In this document: positions 18,881 to 27,622 of the stretch, piece by piece
Layout: the number at the start of each line of letters is the position of its first letter
How positions within the stretch are numbered: the first letter of the stretch is position 1
From: Geminicoccaceae bacterium
Lineage (GTDB): Bacteria; Pseudomonadota; Alphaproteobacteria; Geminicoccales; Geminicoccaceae
NCBI GenBank assembly: GCA_020446525.1
Contig: JAGREO010000156.1
Span: forward strand, 1-32,080
DNA: 32,080 nt
Direction of reading: 5' to 3'
Notes under the pieces: model-generated
Databases searched by the model: none
Told to the model about the DNA's origin: nothing
What the model saw: the letters and a program-made list of their open reading frames with translations, nothing else
Position numbers and translations under genes: made by a program

Positions 18881-19764
18881 ACGACACCGCCCTGCCCGAT
18901 TTTCTGATCATCGGTGCCATGAAATCGGGCACCACCTCCCTGTGGGCCGATCTGAGGGCGAACGACGCCTTTTTCCTGCCGCAGGACAAGGAGCCCAACG
19001 TCCTGGTCAAGCAGACGACGCCCGAGGCGATCCGGCGCGACTATGCCGATCTCTTCGCGGCGGCGCGGCCGGGACAGATTCGCGGTGAGGCCTCGACCTG
19101 GTACACCAAGCGGCCGATGTTCGACGGCGTCGTCGAGCGGGCCCATGCGGCACTCGGGCCGGAACTGCGCCTGGTGATGATCGTCCGCGATCCGGTCGAA
19201 CGGCTGATCAGCCACCTCAAGCACCATCTGGTGATGGGTCTGGTGCGAAGCGAGGAGTGCGATCGGGCCGTGCTCGAGGATCCGCGCTACGTCGCCTTCA
19301 GCGATTACGGCATGCAGTTGCGCCCCTGGATCGAGACCTTCGGCCGCGAGCGGCTGTTGTGCCTGAGCCTGGACGCCTTCATGGCCGACCGCCTGGGCGA
19401 GGTGCGCCGGGTCGGGAGGTTTCTGGGCGTCGACCGGCCGCAAGAGCTGGTGATCGACGGCGAGATCAGGAACGAAGGCACGCAATTGCGCAGCAACGCC
19501 CGGTCGATCTGGCGCAAGGCCACCCGCTCGAAGCTCTACAAACGCCATTTGCGGGCGATGATCCCGGACCGCCTGCGCGACGGCGTGCGCGACGTGCTCC
19601 TGCCGGTGCGGCCGGTGCCGCCCTTGCATCTCGCACCCTCGACCATGGCCGAGATCGAGGGCCGCCTGGCCCATGTCGCGGATGATCTGCACCAACTGGT
19701 CGGGCTCGACATGCGCGTGCATCGTCGCCGGTCGGCCACGGTCGAAGTGCTCGAAACCTGCTAG
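18877..19764 (+). CDS. Sulfotransferase (Sulfotransfer_1 / heparan-sulfotransferase-like)
   Basis: PAPS-dependent sulfotransferase of 295 residues. The 5'-phosphosulfate loop is IIGAMKSGTTSLW (11-23). The 3'-phosphate segment is MIVRDPVERLISHL (101-114, with Arg104 and Ser112), the form seen in glycan sulfotransferases of the heparan-sulfate type. GEASTWYTKRP (70-80) matches the family substrate-side motif GE.S..Y. The ATG overlaps the flippase stop (ATGA), with AAGGAACGACCTCC upstream, so the two are coupled. Position inside the Wzx/Wzy operon makes the repeat unit the likely acceptor (inference). It differs in motif type from the sulfotransferase at 1459. Confidence 0.9.
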   Translation: MNDTALPDFLIIGAMKSGTTSLWADLRANDAFFLPQDKEPNVLVKQTTPEAIRRDYADLFAAARPGQIRGEASTWYTKRPMFDGVVERAHAALGPELRLVMIVRDPVERLISHLKHHLVMGLVRSEECDRAVLEDPRYVAFSDYGMQLRPWIETFGRERLLCLSLDAFMADRLGEVRRVGRFLGVDRPQELVIDGEIRNEGTQLRSNARSIWRKATRSKLYKRHLRAMIPDRLRDGVRDVLLPVRPVPPLHLAPSTMAEIEGRLAHVADDLHQLVGLDMRVHRRRSATVEVLETC

Positions 19765-19803
19765 AGCCGGCCGCGCCCTCCTTTCGAGCCACGAGGACGA
19801 GCC

Positions 19804-21558
19804 ATGTCTCTTTCGACCGCACCGACCGCGACCGATCGGAGCCGGGCCCGCAACCGGGTCCAGGGCCGGGCCGGCCGTCCGCTCGATGCGGCGCGCCGCA
19901 CCTGGTCCGGCGCCCTGTTGCTGTTCTTCGGCTGTCTCGCCTTCTACATGCTCAATCTCGACCGCATGCCGCATCCGGACGAATTGCACCACGTGCTGGC
20001 GGCTAGGAGCCTCTTGGAGACCGGTGAGCCGCGGATCGCCGAGGGCCTCTATACCCGCGGCCTCGCTTATAGCTGGATGGTCGCCGCCAGCTTCTGGGCA
20101 TTCGGCGAGGGTCTGGCGCAGGCCCGCCTGCCCTCGGTTCTCTGCATGGCCCTGCTGGTGCCGCTGGTCTTTCTCTGGTTGCGCAGCCAGGCGGGACCGC
20201 TGGCCGCCTGGACGGGCGCGCTGCTGCTGGCGACCTCGCCCTTCGCCGTCGAGATCGCCCAGTTCTCCCGTTTCTACGCACCGCAGACGCTGCTCTTCTT
20301 CGTCGGCGCCGTGCTCGTTCATGCGGGCTTCGCGCCGCTGCGGGAGTCTGGTCGGGCGCCGTTCGACCCGGGCAGGCGCGGGTTGCTGTTGGCGGCGGGC
20401 GCCGTCGCGCTGCTCGGGGCGATCTATTTTCAGCAGACCAGCCTGTTCGGCGTGCTGGGGATCGGCGTCTGGGTCGGCTGCATCGTCCTGCCCTGGCTGT
20501 TCGGCAGTGGCGAGCCCTTCGTCGCGATCACGCCGCGCATCCGCCGGCTGGCGGCGGCAGCTTTGCCGCCCCTGGCCGTGGCGGTCTTCGTTCTGGCCTG
20601 GTGGCTCGGCTTCATCGACCATATCGTCGAGCTCTATCGCTGGGCACCGGTGTTCAATCAGAGCCGGGCCGACGAGTTCTGGTTCTATTTCGTCTCCTAT
20701 TTTCTCTTCTATCCGACCTTGTGGACGCTCGGCGGCCTTCTGGTGCTGGCGGCGGCGGGCCGATGGCCGCGTCCCACCTGGTTCGCGCTCTCGGTCTTCG
20801 TCGTCTCCTTCCTCCTCAATTCCTTCGCCGCGGCCAAGGCCACGCGTTATCTGGCTTATGCGCAACCCTTCCTGTTCGTGCTCTGGGGCATGGGCCTGGC
20901 GGCGACGGTCCCGTTCGTCGCCCGCCTGCTCGCCGAGCTGCGCGACGGACTGACGCAGAGCGTGAAGGGGCCGTCCATCCTCGTCCGCCGGCGTCTGGCG
21001 GGAGGACTTCTGGCGACGGCGCTGCTCATCGTGCTGCTGGCCAATCCCTTTTGGCTGCGCAGCGCCAGCATGATGGCCGACATCGCCATTCCGCCGGAAA
21101 AGCCGACGACCAACTGGCCCGCCGCTCGTGCGGCCCTGACGCCCTGGCTCGAGGAAGCCGAGATCGTCGTCACCACCGAAGAGCTCGGCACCCTCTATTT
21201 TCTCGGCCGCTACGACATCCGCTACAGCCCCTCCAAGCTCGGAGAGCTCGAGCAGGCCACGGGCCAGCCGGTCGCCGTCGATCCGCGCACCGGCCGCCCG
21301 GTGATCGCCGGCCTCGAGGAGATGGAGGTCGTCCTCGACTGCTTCGCCAGCGGCCTGCTGCTCGGGCCGATCGAGAGCTGGGGCGCGCCGGAACTGATCG
21401 ACCGGGACCTCGTGGCGCTTCTCGAGCGTCGCACCCGGGCCGTCGAGCTGCCGGAGCGCAGTCACATGTTCGCCCGCGTCTGGCGTCATCCCCCTCGAAG
21501 CGGAGGCGATCCGGCCTGTGCGCCGCTCGAAAACCTCCTCGCCGGCCGATCACCATGA
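19804..21558 (+). CDS. GT-C membrane glycosyltransferase (PMT_2/GT39-like)
   Basis: Integral membrane protein of 584 residues with about ten or more hydrophobic segments between residues 35 and 420, followed by a soluble C-terminal domain (about 425-584). The first external loop carries the acidic pair of GT-C enzymes (Asp59, Glu60 in MPHPDELHH), and SRFYAPQTLLFF resembles the second conserved loop. Such enzymes transfer sugars from polyprenyl-phosphate donors on the periplasmic side. The start ATG 19804 has GAGGACGAGCC upstream. Its stop overlaps the next start (ATGA). It could decorate the polymer or a lipid-linked unit; the donor is unknown. A non-catalytic membrane protein is less likely given the Asp-Glu pair. 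Confidence 0.8.
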   Translation: MSLSTAPTATDRSRARNRVQGRAGRPLDAARRTWSGALLLFFGCLAFYMLNLDRMPHPDELHHVLAARSLLETGEPRIAEGLYTRGLAYSWMVAASFWAFGEGLAQARLPSVLCMALLVPLVFLWLRSQAGPLAAWTGALLLATSPFAVEIAQFSRFYAPQTLLFFVGAVLVHAGFAPLRESGRAPFDPGRRGLLLAAGAVALLGAIYFQQTSLFGVLGIGVWVGCIVLPWLFGSGEPFVAITPRIRRLAAAALPPLAVAVFVLAWWLGFIDHIVELYRWAPVFNQSRADEFWFYFVSYFLFYPTLWTLGGLLVLAAAGRWPRPTWFALSVFVVSFLLNSFAAAKATRYLAYAQPFLFVLWGMGLAATVPFVARLLAELRDGLTQSVKGPSILVRRRLAGGLLATALLIVLLANPFWLRSASMMADIAIPPEKPTTNWPAARAALTPWLEEAEIVVTTEELGTLYFLGRYDIRYSPSKLGELEQATGQPVAVDPRTGRPVIAGLEEMEVVLDCFASGLLLGPIESWGAPELIDRDLVALLERRTRAVELPERSHMFARVWRHPPRSGGDPACAPLENLLAGRSP

Positions 21559-22841
21559 CCGGCCGACCGGCCGGTGAGACGCCGCCGCCGAGCGTGCTGA
21601 TGGTCGATCCGTCGCTCTTCAGCCTGCCCTATGACGAGCATCTCTGCCGGGCCCTGGCGCATATCGGGGTGCCAGTCACGCTGGTCGGCCGGCCCTTGCG
21701 CACTTATGAGCATCTCGAGCCCGAAGGCTTCACTTTCGCCCCGCTCTTCTATCCGCGCACCGAGACCTCGAACGCCGACTGGCGCGGCTCGCCCGGCCGG
21801 CGGCTGCTCAAGGGTCTCGAACACGCCCGGGGACTGCTGGCGCTGACCCGCCGGACGCGAACGGAGCGCCCGGACGTCGTCCATCTGCAATGGTTCGGGC
21901 TGCCCTTTCTCGACCGTCTCGCACTGCGGCGGATCGGCCGCAGCGCCGGCCTCGTCATGACGGTGCACAACTCGACCGTCCTGCACGGTGCGGCGCACGC
22001 CGCCTGGTTGCAGATCCTGGGTGACCGGCGGGCACGGACGATGTTCGATCGATACATCGTGCACACCAAGAAGACCGCGAACCATCTGGCGGAACTCGGC
22101 ATCGACGCCGATCGCGTCACCCTCCTCGCCCACCCGCCCTTGCGCCTGAACCACACGGGCGGTGGAGAAGGCGCCGGTCCGCTGGTCGAAGAGTTCACTC
22201 CAAAGGGTCGTGATTCCGAGGAAAAACCGGTCCGGCTGCTCTTCTTCGGCTCGATCAAGCACTATAAGGGGGTCGATCTTCTGGTGGAGGCGGCGTTGCG
22301 GCTGGCGGCGCGCGGCCTGCCTTTCCGTCTCGACGTCCTGGGCCGGCCCTTCGAGCCGATGGACGGCCTCGAGCGGCGGGTCGCCACAGCCGGTGCGGCC
22401 GGGCGCATCCGTTTCGATCTGCGCTACATCCCGGACGGGCTCCTGGCCGAACGGCTGGCGGCGGCCGACATCGTCGTGTTCCCCTATCGCGAGATCGACG
22501 CGAGCGGCGCCCTGGCTCTGGCGGTCGAGGCGGGCAAGCCGATCGTCGCCAGCGACGTCGGCGTCTTCGGTGAGCCCGGCACGCGCGATCATCTGCGCCT
22601 GGTGCCGGCCGGTGACGTGAACGCGCTGACCGCGGCTCTGGCCGAGCTGGTGGAGGACGAAGCGGTGCGGGCCGTCTGGGCCGCGGCCGTGCGCCGGTTG
22701 AGCGGTACGATGTCGAGCTGGGAGGAGTTCGCCCGCCGCAGTCTCGAGGTCTATCGCCTGGCCGCGGACGCCGCCGCTTGCAGGAGGGGTGCGGCAATCG
22801 GCGCCGACCGGCTCGATCCCTCGCCCGAAAGGGTGCGGTGA
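21555..22841 (+). CDS. GT4-family glycosyltransferase
   Basis: GT-B fold glycosyltransferase of 428 residues. The N-terminal acceptor domain has PDVVHLQWFGLPFLD and MTVHNSTVLHG (about 106-145). The C-terminal donor domain begins at LLFFGSIKHYKGVDLLVEA (228-246) and carries the sugar-nucleotide segment ADIVVFPYREIDASGALALAVEAGKP split around Glu313 and Glu325. The start is fixed by the ATGA overlap with the GT-C gene (21555-21558). It is probably a cytoplasmic enzyme that adds one sugar to the lipid-linked repeat unit. It is not closely similar to the GT4 gene at 2277 by eye. Confidence 0.88.
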   Translation: MTGRPAGETPPPSVLMVDPSLFSLPYDEHLCRALAHIGVPVTLVGRPLRTYEHLEPEGFTFAPLFYPRTETSNADWRGSPGRRLLKGLEHARGLLALTRRTRTERPDVVHLQWFGLPFLDRLALRRIGRSAGLVMTVHNSTVLHGAAHAAWLQILGDRRARTMFDRYIVHTKKTANHLAELGIDADRVTLLAHPPLRLNHTGGGEGAGPLVEEFTPKGRDSEEKPVRLLFFGSIKHYKGVDLLVEAALRLAARGLPFRLDVLGRPFEPMDGLERRVATAGAAGRIRFDLRYIPDGLLAERLAAADIVVFPYREIDASGALALAVEAGKPIVASDVGVFGEPGTRDHLRLVPAGDVNALTAALAELVEDEAVRAVWAAAVRRLSGTMSSWEEFARRSLEVYRLAADAAACRRGAAIGADRLDPSPERVR

Positions 22842-23046
22842 ACGATGCTCTTGCGCGCCGAGCCGCAACATATGGTAGGAGACCTCGAGCCGGCCCGCAG
22901 GAGCACCGCCCGAAAACACGCCTCCCCGAACATGCTCCGAAGTCGGCGCAACACCATGTCCCGAGAGAAGTCCCCTTGCCGGTCCTGACCCGAGGTCTTT
23001 CGATTCTCCTGCCGCTTCGGCGACCCCCGTTCCGGCGGGCGGGGCC

Positions 23047-24369
23047 TTGATCGGCATCCGCCGGCCGAGCGACCGGGCGCACGGGCAGGCCTTCGCCCGA
23101 CCGTCGCTCGTCGGGCAGGAACGGCAGCGCGGGCTGATCGGGGTGATCGCCCGGCTGCTCTCGCACCTCTTCTCCTTCGAGGTGGTGTTCGGCCTCTATC
23201 TCTATTCCAACGCGCTCAAGCTGATCATTCCGCTGCCGCCACTGCCGGCCGACGAGACCGTGCTCCTGGCCGCCTTGAGCATCCTGATCGGCGGGACGGT
23301 GATGGTGCGCGAGGGGCTCCGGGTCGACGGGCTGGTGACGGTCGGCGCCTTTCTGCTCTTCGTCACCTATGCCTTCGTCAGTTGGAGCTGGTCGGCATCC
23401 ACGATGCTGGCGCCGCGCTATCTCACCTATTACGCCACCTTCCAGTTCTGGAACATCGCCGCCGGGGCCCTGATCCTGGCCAATTCACGCGAGCGCATGG
23501 TGCGCTTCGTGCTGGTCATCCTGACGCTCTCGACCTTCATCGCCCTGGCCGGGATCTACATCTACCTGACCTATGGCAGCTTTCGCTTCTATCAGGGCTT
23601 CGAGGGCAGCGGCCGCGTCTACAATCGCTGGGGCTATGCCGCCAGCATGGGCGTGGTCATCGCCTTCGCCATCCTCGCCTATTCGTCCAGCTTCAGCCTC
23701 AAGCAACTGCTCTCGCTCGTCCTGCTGGGCGTTCTCGGCTATTTCATCCTGGTCGCCAGCAGTCGCGGCTCGCTGCTCGCCGTCATCGGCGGCTGTGCCG
23801 CCATCCTGGCGACCGGCATGCCGAAAATCTCACGCGACCAGAGCATTCGGCTGAACCGCGCCCAGATCATCGCCGTCGTCGTCATCGTCTCGATCGTCGC
23901 GGTGATCGCCGTGCAATTGACGATGGGCACCTCGTTCGCCACCTTCCGCCGATTCGTAAAGCTCTACGAGCAGGCGCAGAACGTCAATCTCGTCTTCGGC
24001 GCCAATCGCTTCAGCTATTGGGATGCGGCGCTGCGCTACTGGTATTCCGCGCCGCTGTTCGGACACGGCATCGGAAACTTCTCCATCCTGTTCTACAGCA
24101 AGGAAATCCTGGGCTCGCACGCGCACAACCTCGTGCTCGAGCTCCTGGCCGACATGGGCTTCGTCGGTCTTTGCCTGTTCGGCGTGCTGCTCTGGTCGGC
24201 CTTTCGCCATCTGAGCTTCGTCCGGCTCTCGAACGATCCGCTCCTGCTGGTGGTCTTCATGCTGGCCATCTCGCGTCTGACCGTCGGCATGTACAGCACC
24301 GAGCTCGCGGCGATGGACGAGCTCTTCGTGTGTATCGGCATGCTCACCCTGCGCCCGCCCGAGCGCTGA
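23047..24369 (+). CDS. O-antigen ligase / Wzy-type polysaccharide polymerase
   Basis: Polytopic membrane protein of about 440 residues with around ten to twelve hydrophobic segments. The Wzy_C region is visible: VASSRGSLLAVIGG (about 235-248), followed after a hydrophobic helix by a periplasmic loop and then GHGIGNFSILFYSKEILGSHAHNLVLELLADMG (split across about 337-370), the classic ligase/polymerase pattern with catalytic-type Arg and His. It would join repeat units delivered by the flippase, or ligate them to a carrier. The start is uncertain: TTG 23047 has only GGGCGGGG-like context, and a GTG about 95 bases further in is possible. It follows the GT4 gene after a 205-base gap in which I see nothing else. 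Confidence 0.82.
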   Translation: MIGIRRPSDRAHGQAFARPSLVGQERQRGLIGVIARLLSHLFSFEVVFGLYLYSNALKLIIPLPPLPADETVLLAALSILIGGTVMVREGLRVDGLVTVGAFLLFVTYAFVSWSWSASTMLAPRYLTYYATFQFWNIAAGALILANSRERMVRFVLVILTLSTFIALAGIYIYLTYGSFRFYQGFEGSGRVYNRWGYAASMGVVIAFAILAYSSSFSLKQLLSLVLLGVLGYFILVASSRGSLLAVIGGCAAILATGMPKISRDQSIRLNRAQIIAVVVIVSIVAVIAVQLTMGTSFATFRRFVKLYEQAQNVNLVFGANRFSYWDAALRYWYSAPLFGHGIGNFSILFYSKEILGSHAHNLVLELLADMGFVGLCLFGVLLWSAFRHLSFVRLSNDPLLLVVFMLAISRLTVGMYSTELAAMDELFVCIGMLTLRPPER

Positions 24370-24449
24370 AGAAAGATCCCTCCGAGGCGCCCGAACTCCC
24401 GTGAGGCATGGGCGATACTTCGTCTGCTTCGTCTCGAGCTCTTCGCCGG

Positions 24450-25700
24450 TCAGCAACCCAATCGTTCGGCGAGATCGACCAGATCCCGGGCGACGAAGGT
24501 CCAGGGACCGGTGGGCCCGAGGTCGCGCCCCGCCTCGATCCCGTGCTCTTCCGGCCGGGGAAAGAAGGCGGTCTTAAGCCCCAGAGCGGCCGCAGCCGCG
24601 AGATCGTCGTTGTGTGCCGCCACCATCATGCATCGGGCGGGCTCGAGGCCGAGCATGGCGACCGAGCGCAGATAAGCTTGCGGCGAGGGCTTGTAGGCCC
24701 CTGCCGGCTCGGCGCCGAGAACGGCGTCCCAGACCAGCCCGGCGTGGCGCGCCAGATCGACCATCAGCGCCACATTGCCGTTGGAGCAGGGAGCGACGAC
24801 ATAGCGGCTCTTCAGCCGGGTCAGGCCCGGGACCGCGTCCTCCCACGGATCGAGCCGGTGCCAGGCGAAGGTGAGCCGGTCGATCGCCGCCTCGTCGAGC
24901 CCCTCGACCCCGAACGCCGCCAGCGTCTCGACCAGATTCTCGCGGTGCAGCCGATCGAGCGTGACGAAGCCGCGTTCGCCCGAACGAATGCGCTGCATCG
25001 CCGGCTGGTAGCGCGCCCGCCAGGCCCGGGCGAAGGCGTCGGCATCGACCTCCAGGTCCGCCGCCTCGACCGCCCGGGCGATCGAGGCGCGCCAGTCGAC
25101 CAGCGTGCCGAACACGTCGAACAGCAGGGCACGAACCTCCGTGCGCATCTCGACCGCACGATCCGTCACGACCTTCTCCTCCTCCAGCCGCCGTTCCAGC
25201 AACAGCACGTCGCGCCAGTGCCCGGCCATCACACCGCTACCGGTCCGAAAACCATCATCGGCGCGGGGCACCATGCGGCCGATGCGCTCGCGCCGGCCGA
25301 CGATCCTGAAGCCGCAGGTCCGATGCAGGGCCAGACTGGCCGCGTTCTCGGGAAAGATGCCGGCCTGCAGTGTCCACAGACCGGCTCGCCGGGCTTCCTC
25401 GATCAGCCGCTCGAGCAGGGCTCTGCCGATGCTCCGCCCCCGCCAGCCGGGCGCCACGTAGAGTCCGACCTCGCCCACACCGGCATAGACCGGGCGTGTG
25501 GAGACCGGCTGCACCGCCGCCCAGCCGACGACCGCCCCACCCTCGTCGACCGCCACCAGGCGCGGCCGCTCGAGGCGGGTCCGATCGAAGTCCGCCCATG
25601 ACGGCGCGACATGCTCGAAGGTCGCATGACCCGTGGCGATGCCGGCTTCGTAGATGGCGAGCACCTCGGGCGCATCCCCGACCCGCATCTCCCGGATCAC
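24450..25700 (-). CDS. GNAT acetyltransferase fused to type II haloacid dehalogenase-like hydrolase
   Basis: Single frame of 416 residues encoding two enzymes. Residues 1-170 are a GNAT domain of the phosphinothricin/PAT type (GLYVAPGWRGRSIGRALLERL is the acetyl-CoA loop, followed by FPENAASLALHRTCGFRIVG). Residues 188-416 are a type II HAD domain: motif I LLFDVFGTLVDW (Asp195 nucleophile), motif II APCSNGN, a Lys at AYKPSPQAY, and motif IV AHNDDLAAA. No stop separates them. GGAGGAGAAGG lies two bases before an in-frame GTG at 25169 (Val178), so a separate HAD-only product is possible. Substrates are unknown. It lies 26 bases after the ABC permease gene, so it may share that operon. Confidence 0.85.
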   Translation of the reverse strand: MIREMRVGDAPEVLAIYEAGIATGHATFEHVAPSWADFDRTRLERPRLVAVDEGGAVVGWAAVQPVSTRPVYAGVGEVGLYVAPGWRGRSIGRALLERLIEEARRAGLWTLQAGIFPENAASLALHRTCGFRIVGRRERIGRMVPRADDGFRTGSGVMAGHWRDVLLLERRLEEEKVVTDRAVEMRTEVRALLFDVFGTLVDWRASIARAVEAADLEVDADAFARAWRARYQPAMQRIRSGERGFVTLDRLHRENLVETLAAFGVEGLDEAAIDRLTFAWHRLDPWEDAVPGLTRLKSRYVVAPCSNGNVALMVDLARHAGLVWDAVLGAEPAGAYKPSPQAYLRSVAMLGLEPARCMMVAAHNDDLAAAAALGLKTAFFPRPEEHGIEAGRDLGPTGPWTFVARDLVDLAERLGC

Positions 25701-25726
25701 CCGCGTCCCTTTCCTCTTTCGGCCCC

Positions 25727-26596
25727 CTATCCCTTGACCGCGCCCAGCGTCAGGCCGCGGACGATGTAGCGCTGGGCGATCAGGGCGATCAGCACCGGCG
25801 GGATCATGGCGATCATCGCGCGCACCGCCATGAACCAGAACTGCACGCCGCGGGTGTCGATGGCACCGGCCATGTGCACCGGCACGGTGATCGCCTCCTT
25901 GGACGCGATGGTCAGCGCGAAGATGAACTCGTTCCAGGTGAAGGCGAAGATGATGAGACCCGTCGCGGCGATCGAGGGGGCGGCCAGCGGCAGGGCGATG
26001 CGCCAGAAGGCCGAGACGTGGCCGCAGCCGTCGACCATCGCCTGCTCTTCCAGTTCCACCGGCAGATCGAGGAAGGTCTGGCGGACGATCACCACGACGA
26101 AGGGCAGGACGAAAGTGGCGTTGACCAGGATCAGCGCCAGATGGGTGTCGAGCAGGCCCACCGCGCGCATCATCAGATAGAAGGGGATGACGACGGCGAC
26201 CGGCGGCAGGATGCGCTGGGAGAGGAACCAGATGGTGATGTCGCGGCCGGAGACCAGCCGGTAGCGGAAGCGGGCGAGCGCATAGGCGGCCGGCGTGCCC
26301 AGCGCCAGCGCCAGGAGTGAGGCCAATCCGGCGATGATCGTGCTGTTGGCGAGCGCCTGGCGGGTCTCCGGCGTGAACGCCTGCTCGATCCAGTTGGCCA
26401 GTGTCGGCTCGAAGTGGATCCAGGGAATGCCCAGCCCGACCACGGTGAAAGTGTCCATCGGATTGCGCAGGGAGGTCGAGAGCGACCAGTAGATCGGAAA
26501 GAAGAAGATCATCGCCACCAGCACGGCGGCCAGCGAAGCCAGGGCATAGGTGAACGGTTCTCGCCCGCCGGCTCGTGTTTCCGCCGGATCAGCCAT
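25727..26596 (-). CDS. Carbohydrate ABC transporter permease (MalG-like)
   Basis: Inner-membrane permease of 289 residues with six predicted transmembrane helices. The conserved cytoplasmic loop that docks the ATPase is EEQAMVDGCGHVSAFWRIALPLAAP, split as the EAA region (about 175-200). The N-terminus resembles MalG/UgpE partners (FFFPIYWSLSTSLR). It starts within the last codons of the MalF-like gene (8-base overlap) and is probably cotranscribed with it. Together they form the channel for a sugar or sugar-derived substrate bound by the product of the 27623 gene. The specificity is unknown. Confidence 0.92.
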   Translation of the reverse strand: MADPAETRAGGREPFTYALASLAAVLVAMIFFFPIYWSLSTSLRNPMDTFTVVGLGIPWIHFEPTLANWIEQAFTPETRQALANSTIIAGLASLLALALGTPAAYALARFRYRLVSGRDITIWFLSQRILPPVAVVIPFYLMMRAVGLLDTHLALILVNATFVLPFVVVIVRQTFLDLPVELEEQAMVDGCGHVSAFWRIALPLAAPSIAATGLIIFAFTWNEFIFALTIASKEAITVPVHMAGAIDTRGVQFWFMAVRAMIAMIPPVLIALIAQRYIVRGLTLGAVKG

Positions 26597-27536
26597 AGGT
26601 CTGCCTCAGGCGCCTGAAGAAGAGGGTGACGACGATGCTGACCACGATCAGAAGAACGAAGGCCATGGCACTGGCATAGCCGAGATCGAAGAAGCGCAGC
26701 CCCGTCCTGAAGGCGAACAGCGAATAGGGCTGGGTGGCGACGCCCGGGCCGCCGCCGGTCATGGCGAAGGGGATGTCGAACAGCTTGAGGGCTTCGGCCA
26801 GACGCAACAGGAGCACGATGACGATGGTCGGCTGCAGCACCGGCAGGAGGATCCGCCAGAGCAGATCGAGGGCCCCGGCCCCGTCGATCCGTGCCGCCTC
26901 GATCAGCTCGTCCGGCACACCCTGCAGGGCAGCGAGAAAGACGAGAAAGCAGAACGGCGTCCACTGCCAGATGTCGACGAGGATGACGGAAAAGAGCGCC
27001 CAGCCGGGATCGGAGAGCCAGGGCACGCCCGTCCAGCCCAAGGGACCGCCCTCTTCGTAGAAGATGGTGAAGAAGCTGTAGGCGACGGCGATCGGTGTCG
27101 CGAAGATCGGCAGGATCATCACCGTGCGAAAAAACGGCCGGCCGAACAGCTTTCGATTGAACAGCACCGCCAGAAGAAAGCCCAGAACCAGTTCGAGCGG
27201 CACCGCGACGAAGACGAAGACGAGGCTGACCCGGATCGCCTCGTGCAGTTGCGGGTCGCTCCGCATCCGCGCGAAATTGTTCCATCCGACGAAGGTGGTG
27301 ACGTTGGTCTGATCCTTGATCACCACGTTTCTGGTGCGCGGCGTGCCGTCGCTCTTGAGCACCGGCTGGCCCGCCTCGTCGAGCACCGGCTCCTTGACCC
27401 GCGTCACCGACGTCGTCTGGTCGATCTTCACGAAACTCAGATAGAGCGAATAGCCGAGCGGAAAGACGGTGAACGCCAGCACCCAGAGCACCGCCGGCAT
27501 CAGGAACAGAAAACGTATCCGACTGGTCCAGCGCAT
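26589..27536 (-). CDS. Carbohydrate ABC transporter permease (MalF-like)
   Basis: Inner-membrane permease of 315 residues. After the first helix comes an insert of about 60 residues (KIDQTTSV to FVGWNNFARM), longer than in many family members and probably periplasmic. The ATPase-docking EAA loop is ELIEAARIDGAGALDLLWRILLP (about 215-237). LFDIPFAMTGGGPGVAT is the conserved segment before the last helices. It overlaps the MalG-like gene. An ATG at 27536 preceded by GAGAG fits. A GC-rich stem-loop lies between this gene and the binding-protein gene, which usually means the binding protein is made in excess. Confidence 0.92.
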   Translation of the reverse strand: MRWTSRIRFLFLMPAVLWVLAFTVFPLGYSLYLSFVKIDQTTSVTRVKEPVLDEAGQPVLKSDGTPRTRNVVIKDQTNVTTFVGWNNFARMRSDPQLHEAIRVSLVFVFVAVPLELVLGFLLAVLFNRKLFGRPFFRTVMILPIFATPIAVAYSFFTIFYEEGGPLGWTGVPWLSDPGWALFSVILVDIWQWTPFCFLVFLAALQGVPDELIEAARIDGAGALDLLWRILLPVLQPTIVIVLLLRLAEALKLFDIPFAMTGGGPGVATQPYSLFAFRTGLRFFDLGYASAMAFVLLIVVSIVVTLFFRRLRQTYG

Positions 27537-27557
27537 CTCTCGTCAGTTTTCCCGACG

Positions 27558-27587
27558 GGGCCGGCCCCCCGAAGAAGGAGCCGGCCC
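27558..27587 (-). terminator. Intergenic stem-loop between binding-protein and permease genes
   Basis: GGGCCGGC (27558-27565) and GCCGGCCC (27580-27587) form an 8-bp arm pair with a 14-base loop. On the minus strand no T-run follows, so it is more likely an mRNA-stabilising or attenuating hairpin than a full terminator. Confidence 0.5.
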
Positions 27588-27622
27588 GCGATCGTCGTGC
27601 ATCGGACAATCAGGGCGGAGAA

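Noticed and set aside
18766-21489. 907-codon minus-strand open frame opposite the sulfotransferase and GT-C genes
   Set aside because: Composition is Gln/Arg/Glu/Gly rich with no fold signature, and the plus strand carries recognisable PAPS-binding and GT-C motifs with overlapping start/stop pairs.
22842-23046. Possible small gene or promoter in the gap before the polymerase gene
   Set aside because: No frame with a start, ribosome site and family resemblance; no convincing -35/-10 pair.
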